Below are positions 19,019 to 27,281 of a stretch of DNA of 57,359 nt, one piece after another. Source of the DNA: Bacteroidales bacterium (GTDB lineage Bacteria > Bacteroidota > Bacteroidia > Bacteroidales > UBA3824); the NCBI GenBank assembly GCA_017541145.1, contig JAFXZT010000119.1, positions 1 through 57,359 of the forward strand. The letters run 5' to 3'. The notes under the pieces are model-generated. The model saw only the letters and a list, made by a program, of their open reading frames with translations, was not told the DNA's origin and did no database searches. The position numbers and the translations under genes are program-made. The stretch's first letter is position 1. Every line of letters starts with the position of its first letter.

Positions 19019-19501
19019 ATGATAAAAAAAATATTATTTTTGGTTGCATTTGTATGTATCAACATCTCAGCATTTTGCCAAGAAAAGAATGACAACCTCA
19101 CTTGGGAACAACGAAAACAGCAATTTAAAGCTGATAAAATTGCGTTTATCTCTACTGCAATGGATTTTACAGTAGAAGAAGCTCAAGCATTTTGGCCAAT
19201 TTACAACAAGTTTGACGAGAAATTAGACCAAATAGGAGAGAAGCGCAGATTGACTTTTGATCCTCGTAAAACTGAACTTTCAAATCTCTCTGAGGCTCAG
19301 TGTACCAATATTTTAGAAACTTCGTTTGAATTGGATAAAGAAGAATTAAATGCCAAAGATGAATTTTACAAAGAATTGAAATCCAGATTTTCTTCATCCA
19401 AAATCTTGAAATATTACCGTGCAGAGCATGAATTCCGTCGTAAAATTTTCTGTAAAAACGATTTCAACGGAAGTTTCGGAAAAAGTTACAAAAATAATTA
19501 G
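19019..19501 (+). CDS. Spy/CpxP-like periplasmic protein (ECF sensor candidate)
   Basis: 160 residues with a signal peptide (MIKKILFLVAFVCINISAFCQ). The mature protein is helical and charged, with LTWEQRKQQFKADKIAFIS, then FTVEEAQAFWPIYNKFDEKL, a pattern common in Bacteroidetes proteins annotated as sensor of ECF-type sigma factor and resembling LTxxQ/Spy chaperones. It probably binds unfolded or metal-stressed periplasmic proteins and signals to the small membrane protein upstream. That link is inferred from order and spacing (6 bp). Confidence 0.75.
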   Translation: MIKKILFLVAFVCINISAFCQEKNDNLTWEQRKQQFKADKIAFISTAMDFTVEEAQAFWPIYNKFDEKLDQIGEKRRLTFDPRKTELSNLSEAQCTNILETSFELDKEELNAKDEFYKELKSRFSSSKILKYYRAEHEFRRKIFCKNDFNGSFGKSYKNN

Positions 19502-19552
19502 TAGTACAAAAAAATATTATAATTTTGCAGTTGAAAATTTAGACTGTAGATT

Positions 19553-20044
19553 ATGTTTATTCCATTATTACAATATCGATCAAAATTTGAAATCTTTTCG
19601 CGACTAAGTCCGGAAGAGTTTGCACGTCAGTTTTTTGACCGTGTAAAACCCGATTTGGAAGAGGCGTACATGAACAATCGTTGGCGTCATAATGTTCAAT
19701 ACGAATTTTCCGGTACTAACTATCGTTTTATTTGGAACGGTTTCAATCGATTTAATGGAATAAAAAGGTGCGATCTTCGTGTAGATAAAAAAATGGGGGA
19801 AATAATAGTTTACGGTAAATATTATTTTACAGAAGTATTTATACTTTGTATGCTTTTTTCTATTATACCGTTGATGGATTTTGCAGGTTCGGGGGCGCAT
19901 CGGATTATTTTGTTGGTTTTGATTTGGTTGGTATATTTTATCAACTTCTTTGTGTCGTACATCAGATTAAACTTGTATTTCAAAGAAAAAATCAAACAAA
20001 CTTTTATAGATTGCGACAAAACTTATCACAAAAAACTACTCTAA
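19553..20044 (+). CDS. Hypothetical membrane protein with two helices
   Basis: 163 residues, not recognised. A soluble N-terminal half with mixed charge (LSPEEFARQFFDRVKPDLEE) is followed by two hydrophobic helices (EVFILCMLFSIIPLMDF and IILLVLIWLVYFINFFVSY) and a basic C-terminal tail, as if both ends face the cytoplasm. A -7 element TAATTTTG at 19520-19527 suggests its own transcript. It lies between the ECF locus and the Xaa-Pro aminopeptidase gene. Confidence 0.65.
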   Translation: MFIPLLQYRSKFEIFSRLSPEEFARQFFDRVKPDLEEAYMNNRWRHNVQYEFSGTNYRFIWNGFNRFNGIKRCDLRVDKKMGEIIVYGKYYFTEVFILCMLFSIIPLMDFAGSGAHRIILLVLIWLVYFINFFVSYIRLNLYFKEKIKQTFIDCDKTYHKKLL

Positions 20045-20049
20045 TATTT

Positions 20050-20081
20050 TTTGTTGTTTATTAAGAAAAATTATAACTTTG
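20050..20081 (+). promoter_or_regulatory. Promoter of the Xaa-Pro aminopeptidase gene
   Basis: TTTG (20050-20053), 20 bp spacer, TAACTTTG (20074-20081). This is a full match to the Bacteroidetes housekeeping promoter. The start codon follows 25 bp later. The -33 element lies immediately after the stop of the upstream gene. Confidence 0.75.
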
Positions 20082-20106
20082 TGATATCAATAAAATAAAT
20101 ATCACA

Positions 20107-21885
20107 ATGAGTTTAATGCTTGATAATCTGCGTCGTGCTATGAAAAACGCCGGCGTAAACGCATATTTGATTTTTAATACCGACCCGCATCAGAGTGAGT
20201 ATATTCCGGAAGATTTTATGACTGCCAAGGCTTTGACAGGTTTTACCGGAGATAATGCAACATTGGTTGTAACACAGGATTTTGCAGGGTTGTGGACAGA
20301 TTCCAGATTTTTTATTTCGGGTGAAATCGAAATAAAGGATTCCGGTTTTCAGTTGATGAAACGCACTCAAGAGCCGGAAACTTCATACCTTCATTTTTTG
20401 AAAACCAATCTCAAAGAAGGTGATCAAGTAGCTTGCAACGGCGAGTTGATTTCTGCTTCGGAATTTTCTGATCTTAAACGTAAACTTCAGCCTTACAATA
20501 TTTTAGTTAACGATAAAATAGATCTTACAGATCAGTTTTGGCAGAACAGACCTCAAATTAAATTTTCTAAGATTTTTATTTTGGAAGACAAATATGCCGG
20601 CAAAGATGTCCGCACTAAATTGGAAGAATTGTCAGCAAAATTAAAAGAAAATAATGTTGATTGTTTTCTTACATCCGGACTTGACGATATTGCTTGGATA
20701 CTTAATTTAAGAGGTTCTGACATTGCATATTGTCCTGTATTCCGTGCATATTTCATGGCACTTCAGAACGGAAAATCAATGCTTTTCATTCATAAACAGC
20801 GTCTTACACCTGAGATTTCAAAATATCTTCAGCGTTTGGATGTTATGGTTATGGATTACGATTCGATTGCTTCTACATTGGAAAATCTTCCGAATAAATA
20901 TTCTATAATGTTGGATTCCAACGTTTTGAATTCCAAATTGTATTCGTCAATCAATAGTAAATGTAAGATTGTAGACCGCCGTTCGCCGATACAGTTTGCA
21001 AAATCCGAAAAGAATATTGTTGAACTTCAGAATATGTACAAATCGATGTTGGAAGACGGTTTGGCGTTGGAAAGATTTTTCTACAAGTTTGAGCAAAATT
21101 TGGAAAACGATGTTCCAATGACCGAATTATCAGCCGCTTCGATGCTTTTGAATGAACGTAAAAAGTCAAAATATTTCTTGTACGAAAGTTTTGAATGTAT
21201 TTCAGCGTTCAATCATCACGCCGCAATGCCGCATTACGCACCGTCAGAAAAAGATGATATTCCAATCGAAAAAGACGGAGTTTACCTTGTGGATTCCGGC
21301 GGTCAATATTATCTTGGTACAACAGATGTTACCCGTACAATTCCTACAGGCAAATTCCCCGAAAACTTCGCACGTGATTATACATTGGTGTTAATCAGCA
21401 ATTTAAATATCGCGATGCAACAATTTCCGGAAGGCACTCCGGGTTCAAGACTTGATACATTGGCTCGTTGCGAACTTTGGAAATACGGTTTGGATTTCGG
21501 ACACGGTACAGGTCACGGCGTAGGATATTGCTTAAATTGTCACGAAGGACCTCAGGCATTTTCTACCTCAAGCAGTAAAAACAACAAAATTCCGCTTGTA
21601 AAAGGTATGGTAATCACTGATGAGCCGGGTCTTTATATCGAAGGCAAATATGGAATTCGTACCGAAAATATGATGGATGTTGACAAATCTGATACTGACG
21701 GATTTTTGAAATTTAATATCATGACTCTTTGTCATATTGATACCCGTCCTGTAATAAAAGAAATGATGACACCATCTCAAATTGATTACTTAAATGCTTA
21801 TAATCAGAGCGTTTACGATACATTAAGCCCATATTTGGAATCAGAAGTAAACGAGTATTTGAAACAAAGGACACAAAAAATTTAA
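20107..21885 (+). CDS. Xaa-Pro aminopeptidase (M24B)
   Basis: 592 residues, the long form with two creatinase-like N-terminal domains before the pita-bread domain. Metal ligands are in YLVDSGGQYYLGTTDVTRT (two Asp), HGTGHGVG (His), ITDEPGLYIEG (Glu) and YGIRTENMM (Glu). It removes N-terminal residues before proline in the cytosol. It has its own consensus promoter and probably drives the CheY-like and thioesterase genes, which follow with gaps of 9 and 2 bp. Confidence 0.95.
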   Translation: MSLMLDNLRRAMKNAGVNAYLIFNTDPHQSEYIPEDFMTAKALTGFTGDNATLVVTQDFAGLWTDSRFFISGEIEIKDSGFQLMKRTQEPETSYLHFLKTNLKEGDQVACNGELISASEFSDLKRKLQPYNILVNDKIDLTDQFWQNRPQIKFSKIFILEDKYAGKDVRTKLEELSAKLKENNVDCFLTSGLDDIAWILNLRGSDIAYCPVFRAYFMALQNGKSMLFIHKQRLTPEISKYLQRLDVMVMDYDSIASTLENLPNKYSIMLDSNVLNSKLYSSINSKCKIVDRRSPIQFAKSEKNIVELQNMYKSMLEDGLALERFFYKFEQNLENDVPMTELSAASMLLNERKKSKYFLYESFECISAFNHHAAMPHYAPSEKDDIPIEKDGVYLVDSGGQYYLGTTDVTRTIPTGKFPENFARDYTLVLISNLNIAMQQFPEGTPGSRLDTLARCELWKYGLDFGHGTGHGVGYCLNCHEGPQAFSTSSSKNNKIPLVKGMVITDEPGLYIEGKYGIRTENMMDVDKSDTDGFLKFNIMTLCHIDTRPVIKEMMTPSQIDYLNAYNQSVYDTLSPYLESEVNEYLKQRTQKI

Positions 21886-21894
21886 ATACTGATA

Positions 21895-22263
21895 ATGGAG
21901 GAAGCAAAAATTAAAATTTTGGTTGCTGAAGACAACGAATTCAATATGGCATACCTTGAAGAGGTTTTGCAAATGTTTGGTTATGACATCGTTAAAGCTA
22001 TAAATGGGGTAGAAGCGTTGGAATTGTTTAAGCAACATCCGGATATAAAACTTTGTCTTTTGGACGTGAAGATGCCTCTGTTGAACGGTTATGACCTCGC
22101 TTTTGCTATTCGGGACATCAATCCGGATATTCCGCTTATCGCGCAAACGGCTTATGCACTTGATTTTGAACAAGCCAGATACAACTCGGCTTTTGATGCT
22201 TACATCACAAAACCAATTAAAAAAGAAAATTTGGTTTCTACACTTAATCAGTATCTTAAATAA
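21895..22263 (+). CDS. Single-domain CheY-like response regulator
   Basis: 122 residues, receiver domain only. The acidic pair is AEDNEFN, the phospho-acceptor Asp is in LLDVKMP (near residue 51), the switch Thr in IAQTAYA and Lys in ITKPIKKENL. All active residues are present, so it should be phosphorylated. No output domain and no histidine kinase lie nearby; it may act by protein contact, or belong to a distant hybrid kinase. It sits between the aminopeptidase and thioesterase genes in one run. Confidence 0.9.
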   Translation: MEEAKIKILVAEDNEFNMAYLEEVLQMFGYDIVKAINGVEALELFKQHPDIKLCLLDVKMPLLNGYDLAFAIRDINPDIPLIAQTAYALDFEQARYNSAFDAYITKPIKKENLVSTLNQYLK

Positions 22264-22265
22264 CG

Positions 22266-22661
22266 ATGTTTCAAGAAGTTATAACACCTCGGTTTGGCGA
22301 AATAGATTTTTTGGGACATGTTAACAATACTGTTTTGCCTCAGTGGTTTGAGCATGCTCGAAATCCAATTTATCGAATCTTCATACCGGAATTTAAGTAT
22401 GAAGAATTAAATTTGATACTTGCACATTTCGACGTTGATTTCAAATCGCAGATGTTTATGAATTTTCCTGTTGAGATCAAATCATACATCTCGCATATCG
22501 GAAATTCCAGTTTTACGATATTTCAAGAAGCGTGGCAAAATGGAAAGCTCTGTGTATCAGGTAGTACCGTGATTGTGTATTTTGATTTTCAAACTCAGAA
22601 ATCTTGTCCGATTCCCGAACATTATAAGCATAAATTACAAGAGCATCTGATAAATAAATAA
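22266..22661 (+). CDS. Acyl-CoA thioesterase, hotdog fold (4HBT)
   Basis: 131 residues. The opening FGEIDFLGHVNNTVLPQWFEHAR is the typical 4HBT active-site stretch, in which the usual catalytic Asp of the xDxxGHVNN pattern is kept (EIDFLGHVNN). It hydrolyses acyl-CoA thioesters in the cytosol; the substrate is unknown. It starts 2 bp after the receiver gene and ends at a terminator hairpin. Confidence 0.88.
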   Translation: MFQEVITPRFGEIDFLGHVNNTVLPQWFEHARNPIYRIFIPEFKYEELNLILAHFDVDFKSQMFMNFPVEIKSYISHIGNSSFTIFQEAWQNGKLCVSGSTVIVYFDFQTQKSCPIPEHYKHKLQEHLINK

Positions 22662-22664
22662 AAT

Positions 22665-22693
22665 AAAAGCCGCAAAATTTTTTGCGGCTTTTT
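22665..22693. terminator. Bidirectional terminator
   Basis: Stem of 12-13 bp with AAAAGCCGC on the left and GCGGCTTTT on the right around a 2-4 nt loop, ending in a T run. It lies between the convergent thioesterase and S28 peptidase genes. Confidence 0.85.
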
Positions 22694-22697
22694 TATA

Positions 22698-23987
22698 TTA
22701 CTTCAACCAATCTGAAATTTTGTTTTTAATTTCTTCTTTAGTTTTACTTGGCATGTTGTTAATTCTTGCGAGGTGACTTCCGTTGGGTTGTACGTAAACT
22801 TTCATGTTGGTTTTGTTATCGCAATTCAACCAATCAGCAACTCCCGAAGCTGTCCACGGGTCGTTTTCACCGTAAATAAAGATGTGTTTCGGATCGTTGT
22901 TTCTCAAATAATCCTCGGTAAATTTATAAAGTGTAGGGTCAAATTTTACATCTCTCAATTCTTGAGGTAACATTATTTGATTTACGTAATCTTTAGTTGA
23001 CTTCAAATCGGTGTATTTCTTGATATTTTTAATATCATAACCGTAATATCCGAATTCTCTAACTACTTGATAGAAAAATGGTAAATAGTTTGACGGATAT
23101 GAAAAATAGCTCGGTTCTACCATTTGTATCAAGTAATTGAACCATACTACATCGTTTTCTTTTTTACTTGGAATTGTAGAAATCGGAGTTCCCCATTGCC
23201 AAAGTGAAAATTCGTATTCAAGTACCATGTAATCAAATATATTTTTGTTTGGCAAATAGAAATTATATTTATGATTTACAACAAACGTATCAAGCATTGG
23301 CAACAAATTCGGTTTGCGTTTCATAAACTCTGTCATACAGTCTTTTACAGCTTTGCGTTCTGCCGGAGTTCCTACCTTTTTGTTTAAGAAAGGTTCGTGT
23401 CTGCCGTCCTCCGGTGCGTGACTGATTGGTGCTACGTATGCAACACTTACGTCAACATCTTCCGGATATCTTGCGCGGTAATATGTACAAGTAGAACCGC
23501 CTTTTGAAACTCCGGTTGAAAGCCATTTACCTTTGAAAATTTCACCGAATGTTTTACGTATATTGTGCAAATCATCAAGTGAATTGTTTACTGTTAAATA
23601 TTGCCAATCAAGAGGTTCGGGACATGATTTTTCAAAATATCTGTATTCGCAAACTATAATATTTGCGTTGCACAATTCTGAAAGTTCTTCACGAAATCTT
23701 TCTGATAACGCGTAATTTGCTGAATATCCTTCTGTTACAATTACTGTCGGACGGTCGTAACCTCTAAATCCTACTATAATTCTTTGCTTGAATTTTCCTT
23801 TGTCTGAATTTGTTCCGTTTACGTTTTGTTCGATGTACATCTCGTATTTTTCAGGATAGACATTTGTGTTAAGTTTCTGAATTTCAGAGATTCCTTTTAA
23901 TGATGACAATTTGTTTTCAAATTCTGTTTGTGCAAACAGAGTCAGCGATATGATGCTGAAAATGGTTAAAAATAAAATTTTTTTCAT
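22698..23987 (-). CDS. S28-family serine peptidase, secreted
   Basis: 429 residues with signal peptide (MKKILFLTIFSIISLTLFAQ). It is an alpha/beta hydrolase with nucleophile Ser161 in GVSKGGS, the acid in YGENDPWTASG and the base in PNGSHLARI near the C-terminus. This matches Bacteroidetes S28 / PS-10 tripeptidyl-peptidase-like proteins that take short peptides from proline-containing chains in the periplasm. A minus-direction -7 element (TAATTTTG at 24015-24022) is upstream. It is a single gene with its own terminator. Confidence 0.85.
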   Translation of the reverse strand: MKKILFLTIFSIISLTLFAQTEFENKLSSLKGISEIQKLNTNVYPEKYEMYIEQNVNGTNSDKGKFKQRIIVGFRGYDRPTVIVTEGYSANYALSERFREELSELCNANIIVCEYRYFEKSCPEPLDWQYLTVNNSLDDLHNIRKTFGEIFKGKWLSTGVSKGGSTCTYYRARYPEDVDVSVAYVAPISHAPEDGRHEPFLNKKVGTPAERKAVKDCMTEFMKRKPNLLPMLDTFVVNHKYNFYLPNKNIFDYMVLEYEFSLWQWGTPISTIPSKKENDVVWFNYLIQMVEPSYFSYPSNYLPFFYQVVREFGYYGYDIKNIKKYTDLKSTKDYVNQIMLPQELRDVKFDPTLYKFTEDYLRNNDPKHIFIYGENDPWTASGVADWLNCDNKTNMKVYVQPNGSHLARINNMPSKTKEEIKNKISDWLK

Positions 23988-24156
23988 AAACTATTTTTTA
24001 TATTAATTTGGTGCCAAAATTAAAAAAAACAATTCTATTTTTATTTCATAAATAGATTTTTCCGTTAAAAATCTTAAAAATTAATCATAAAAATTTTGTT
24101 ACATAATTTATTTTGCTTTTCTTTGAATAAAAGTATTTAAAACATTTAATATTATT

Positions 24157-26706
24157 ATGAAGAGAGCTATTTTTTACTTAATTACATTTTTGTTTTGCTT
24201 CGATTTGTCGGCACAAACCTCCAAAACTACGCCGCTTTATGTTGACAATCAGGGCGTTTTGCGAAGAACTTCTACAAATAAAGAAGTTTCTTATTGCGGT
24301 ACTAATTTTACCTTGCCGTTTGCTCATTCTTATCGCGCTGCCGGATATTTGGGTGTTGACCGTTACAAGGCAATTGATAATGAAGTGTATCATTTTGCGC
24401 GGTTGGGTTTCAATGCCTTCCGACTTCATCTTTGGGATGTTGAAATTTCGGATGATAAAGGTAATTTAATTGAAAATGAGCATCTTAAAGTTTTGGATTA
24501 TTTGGTAAAAAAGTTGGAAGAACGTAATATTGACATCATTTTTACCACTCAAACCAATTTCGGAAACGGTTATCCCGAAAAAAATATCAACACGGGTGCG
24601 TTTTCTTATTTATACGATAAAAATATGGTTCATTCTGATCCTAAGGCAGTTGAGGCTCAGAAAAATTATATCAAACAGCTTGCACTTCACAAAAATTCAT
24701 ACACCGGAAAATCATATTTGGAGGATACATGTATTGTAGCTTTTGAAATCAACAACGAACCTTCTCATGTAGTTTCAAAAGAAGATACGAAAAATTACAT
24801 CAATACTATGGTTAAAGCGTTGAAAGACTGTGGTTTCAATAAGCCGATTTTTTACAATGTCAGTCATAACCATGATTTTGTTCAAGCTTATTACGATGCA
24901 GAAATCGATGGTACAACATATCAATGGTATCCTTTAGGATTGGTTTCCGGCAGAGAACTCAATTTCAATTTTTTGCCGTATGTTGATAATTATCGTATTG
25001 ATTTCAAGGATGTTAACGGTTTCAACAATCGAGCTAAAATGATTTATGAATTTGATCCGGGCGATTTGTTGGATTCATATCTTTTCCCTGCTGTGATTCG
25101 TAGTTTTAGGACAGCCGGTTTTCAGTGGATAACACAATTTGCTTACGATGCTACATTTTTGGCTGCTTATAATACTGATTATCAGACACATTATTTGAAC
25201 TTGTTTTATACTCCGGGAAAGGCAATCGGTTTGAAAATTTCTTGTGAACTTGCTAAAACAATTCCTCTTTACAAACAGTTTCCAAAATATCCTGCCGATA
25301 CTGTATTTTACGGTGCTACAGTTAGTTACAGTAGAAATCTCGCACTTTATAATACTGACGAAAAATATTTCTACACAAACAATCATGATGTAAAACCCGT
25401 AAATGAAAAAAAGTTGAAAGAAATTTGCGGTTTGGGAAGTTCGCCTGTTGTAAAATATTCAGGTACAGGAGCTTACTTTTTGGAACAGTTGGATAAAGGC
25501 ATCTGGAGATTGGAAATTTTGCCTGACCAAATTATCGTAAATGACCCGTTTAATAAGCCGTCTTTGAAAAGAAAAGTTGGTGTTTTGGTGAATGATTTCC
25601 GTACAATGGAAATTTCTTTGGCTGATATCGGCACAGATTATACTGTTGAAAATGTTTCACCTTCAGCGGATTACAAGCGTTTGGGAAATGTTTTGACAAT
25701 TAAACCCGGAGTTTATTTGTTGAGAGCTGCCAAAACAAAGGTAAATGTAAGACGTGATTTTAAATACAATAATATAAAAGTGTCAGAATATTTTGGTCAG
25801 GAAACTAATGTTGACAAAATATATCTTGTTCACGAACCCAAACCGGTGACTGAACTCGGAGAAGATTTCAAAATTTCGGCAAAAGTTGTTGCTCCTCAGT
25901 CAGTTGACTCTGTTGTGATTTATCCTTCTGACATTTCATTTTGGCGCGAATCAAATAAGTCAATCCAAATGAAAAAAGTTTCGTATTATGATTACGAAGT
26001 TGTAATTCCGAAAAATTGGTATTATAAAGGTGTGTTTCAGTACAATATTTTAGTTTTTGCAAATGGTAATTGTACAACATTTCCGTCTGATATTCAGGGA
26101 AATCCGCTTGATTGGGATTATGATGATTACACTTATTATTCTACTCAAGTTGTTGACAAAAATGATAATGCCGTTTTAATTTCATCAGCTGCGGACGACA
26201 AAGATGTATTTGTAAAAATTTTGCCGATGTGGAATAAATCTAATGTCACAAAATCAATCAATATGCCTTTGAAACAAAACGCATTATATGTTTATTCCAA
26301 ACCGTCTGAAAATCAATTTGTACATGCAATTGTCTACAAAGATATTCGTGGAATATTGCAAAACAGAACGACAATTTTGGGTTCTGCAAAAAAAATAAAA
26401 TTGATGTTTCAACCTTTATTGAAAAATACTAAATTTTCTGTTGGATTTGTTGACAATAAAGGCATCACATTTTCCGTTATAAAAGAAATGAAACAAGGTG
26501 ACGAATTTTTGGAAATTAATTTGTCGGACTTGAGACAATCTGCAACATATTTTCTAAACGAATCGTATCCGGTTTTTAGTGAAACAGAATTTTCTGCTGA
26601 CCAAAAATTAGATTTTTCGCTTTCAAAAGCTGAGATTTTTGAGGTTATGACAGAAAAAAGTAACGGAATTATCAGTTTCGGTTTCATCGGAGCGTGGATT
26701 GAGTAA
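24157..26706 (+). CDS. GH5-like secreted glycoside hydrolase
   Basis: 849 residues with signal peptide (MKRAIFYLITFLFCFDLSAQ). The first ~400 residues form a clan GH-A TIM barrel: FRLHLWD near 90, acid/base Glu201 in INNEPSH and probable nucleophile Glu298 in MIYEFDPGD. A beta-rich C-terminal half (about 400-849) may hold an accessory or carbohydrate-binding domain. The long barrel and INNEP motif resemble GH5 or GH5-like mannanase/glucanase proteins of Bacteroidetes, but the substrate cannot be fixed. No SusC/SusD pair or other carbohydrate genes are adjacent, so it is not part of an obvious polysaccharide locus. Confidence 0.75.
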   Translation: MKRAIFYLITFLFCFDLSAQTSKTTPLYVDNQGVLRRTSTNKEVSYCGTNFTLPFAHSYRAAGYLGVDRYKAIDNEVYHFARLGFNAFRLHLWDVEISDDKGNLIENEHLKVLDYLVKKLEERNIDIIFTTQTNFGNGYPEKNINTGAFSYLYDKNMVHSDPKAVEAQKNYIKQLALHKNSYTGKSYLEDTCIVAFEINNEPSHVVSKEDTKNYINTMVKALKDCGFNKPIFYNVSHNHDFVQAYYDAEIDGTTYQWYPLGLVSGRELNFNFLPYVDNYRIDFKDVNGFNNRAKMIYEFDPGDLLDSYLFPAVIRSFRTAGFQWITQFAYDATFLAAYNTDYQTHYLNLFYTPGKAIGLKISCELAKTIPLYKQFPKYPADTVFYGATVSYSRNLALYNTDEKYFYTNNHDVKPVNEKKLKEICGLGSSPVVKYSGTGAYFLEQLDKGIWRLEILPDQIIVNDPFNKPSLKRKVGVLVNDFRTMEISLADIGTDYTVENVSPSADYKRLGNVLTIKPGVYLLRAAKTKVNVRRDFKYNNIKVSEYFGQETNVDKIYLVHEPKPVTELGEDFKISAKVVAPQSVDSVVIYPSDISFWRESNKSIQMKKVSYYDYEVVIPKNWYYKGVFQYNILVFANGNCTTFPSDIQGNPLDWDYDDYTYYSTQVVDKNDNAVLISSAADDKDVFVKILPMWNKSNVTKSINMPLKQNALYVYSKPSENQFVHAIVYKDIRGILQNRTTILGSAKKIKLMFQPLLKNTKFSVGFVDNKGITFSVIKEMKQGDEFLEINLSDLRQSATYFLNESYPVFSETEFSADQKLDFSLSKAEIFEVMTEKSNGIISFGFIGAWIE

Positions 26707-26784
26707 AATAACATGCTTGATAATCAGTCACTTAAAAGTCAAGTGTTAAAAAAGTTAAAACCAACAAAAAAAGTTGGGAAAATA

Positions 26785-26816
26785 TTTGCACAATCCAAAA
26801 AAAGTGTGTTACTTTG
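26785..26816 (+). promoter_or_regulatory. Promoter in the 26.8 kb non-coding region
   Basis: TTTG (26785-26788), 20 bp spacer, TTACTTTG (26809-26816). One base differs from the TAnnTTTG consensus. No protein gene follows for several hundred bases on this strand, so it likely makes a non-coding RNA. Confidence 0.6.
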
Positions 26817-26822
26817 CAGTAG

Positions 26823-26942
26823 AAAAAATGAACATTTCATGTTGATTTAATTAATAAATGTTAAAATTTTTTGAGTTAATAGTTTGATTTTAGGTTGTTA
26901 TTTGTATTGGGGGTGTTGTTGTGAAACAACACTCCTATTTTT
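26823..26942 (+). ncRNA. Candidate small structured RNA
   Basis: Expected transcript from about 7 bases after the promoter. The 9 bp stem TTTGAGTTA/TAACTCAAA (26870-26878 with 26945-26953) would close a rod. Inside it lies a 12 bp hairpin (26909-26920 with 26925-26936, loop GTGA, two G-T pairs) followed by A and five T, a plausible terminator. Readthrough would reach the second terminators at 27051-27095, giving a ~260-270 nt form. A 6S-like RNA is one possibility; I could not match it to a known family. Ends are estimates. Confidence 0.5.
26909..26942 (+). terminator. Hairpin terminator of the candidate RNA
   Basis: A 12 bp stem with a 4 nt loop (GTGA), followed by ATTTTT. Confidence 0.6.
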
Positions 26943-27050
26943 AATAACTCAAATTGATTTTAATATTTATCAACTTATATAGAAAAATATATATTATTTT
27001 TCCTAGTTTTGTTAGGTTAATTAGTTTGTTTTAGGTTAATTTTTGGTTTT

Positions 27051-27095
27051 AAAGAGAGTTCCAATCGGGCTCTCTTTTTTTTTGCCCGTTTTTTT
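27051..27095 (+). terminator. Two overlapping, mutually exclusive terminator hairpins
   Basis: Hairpin A pairs AAAGAGAGTTC (27051-27061) with GGGCTCTCTTT (27067-27077) and runs into T (27078-27083). Hairpin B pairs CGGGC (27066-27070) with GCCCG (27084-27088) and is followed by seven T. The shared GGGC cannot be in both at once. This may be a fail-safe terminator or a switch. Confidence 0.65.
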
Positions 27096-27217
27096 ATGAT
27101 TCTTTAGTTTCTTTTCTGATTTTCAATAGTCATTATATTTGTTTGATTATTAATTCTCGACTTTTGTAAGTATTGTTTTTACGATGTAATGTGCTGAAAA
27201 AGTGAAAGTTAAAAAAA

Positions 27218-27258
27218 TACCCTGCAAATCTTTGCTTGTTGAAGTGATTTGCAGGGTA
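27218..27258 (-). terminator. Terminator of the helicase gene
   Basis: A perfect 13 bp stem (27218-27230 with 27246-27258) with a 15 nt loop. Read on the minus strand it is followed by seven T. It lies 24 bp after the helicase stop. Confidence 0.85.
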
Positions 27259-27281
27259 GGGGATATTATGAAATAATCAAT

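Larger units (their letters stand above)
26707..27281. other. Non-coding spacer holding a structured RNA locus
   Basis: 575 bp with no credible protein gene. It contains a consensus-like promoter (26785-26816), a large closing stem and hairpin (26870-26953), direct repeats TTAGGTTAAT (27012 and 27031), overlapping alternative terminators (27051-27095) and the helicase terminator (27218-27258). A weak CACTT/AAGTG hairpin at 26729-26745 lies just after the hydrolase gene. Confidence 0.7.
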
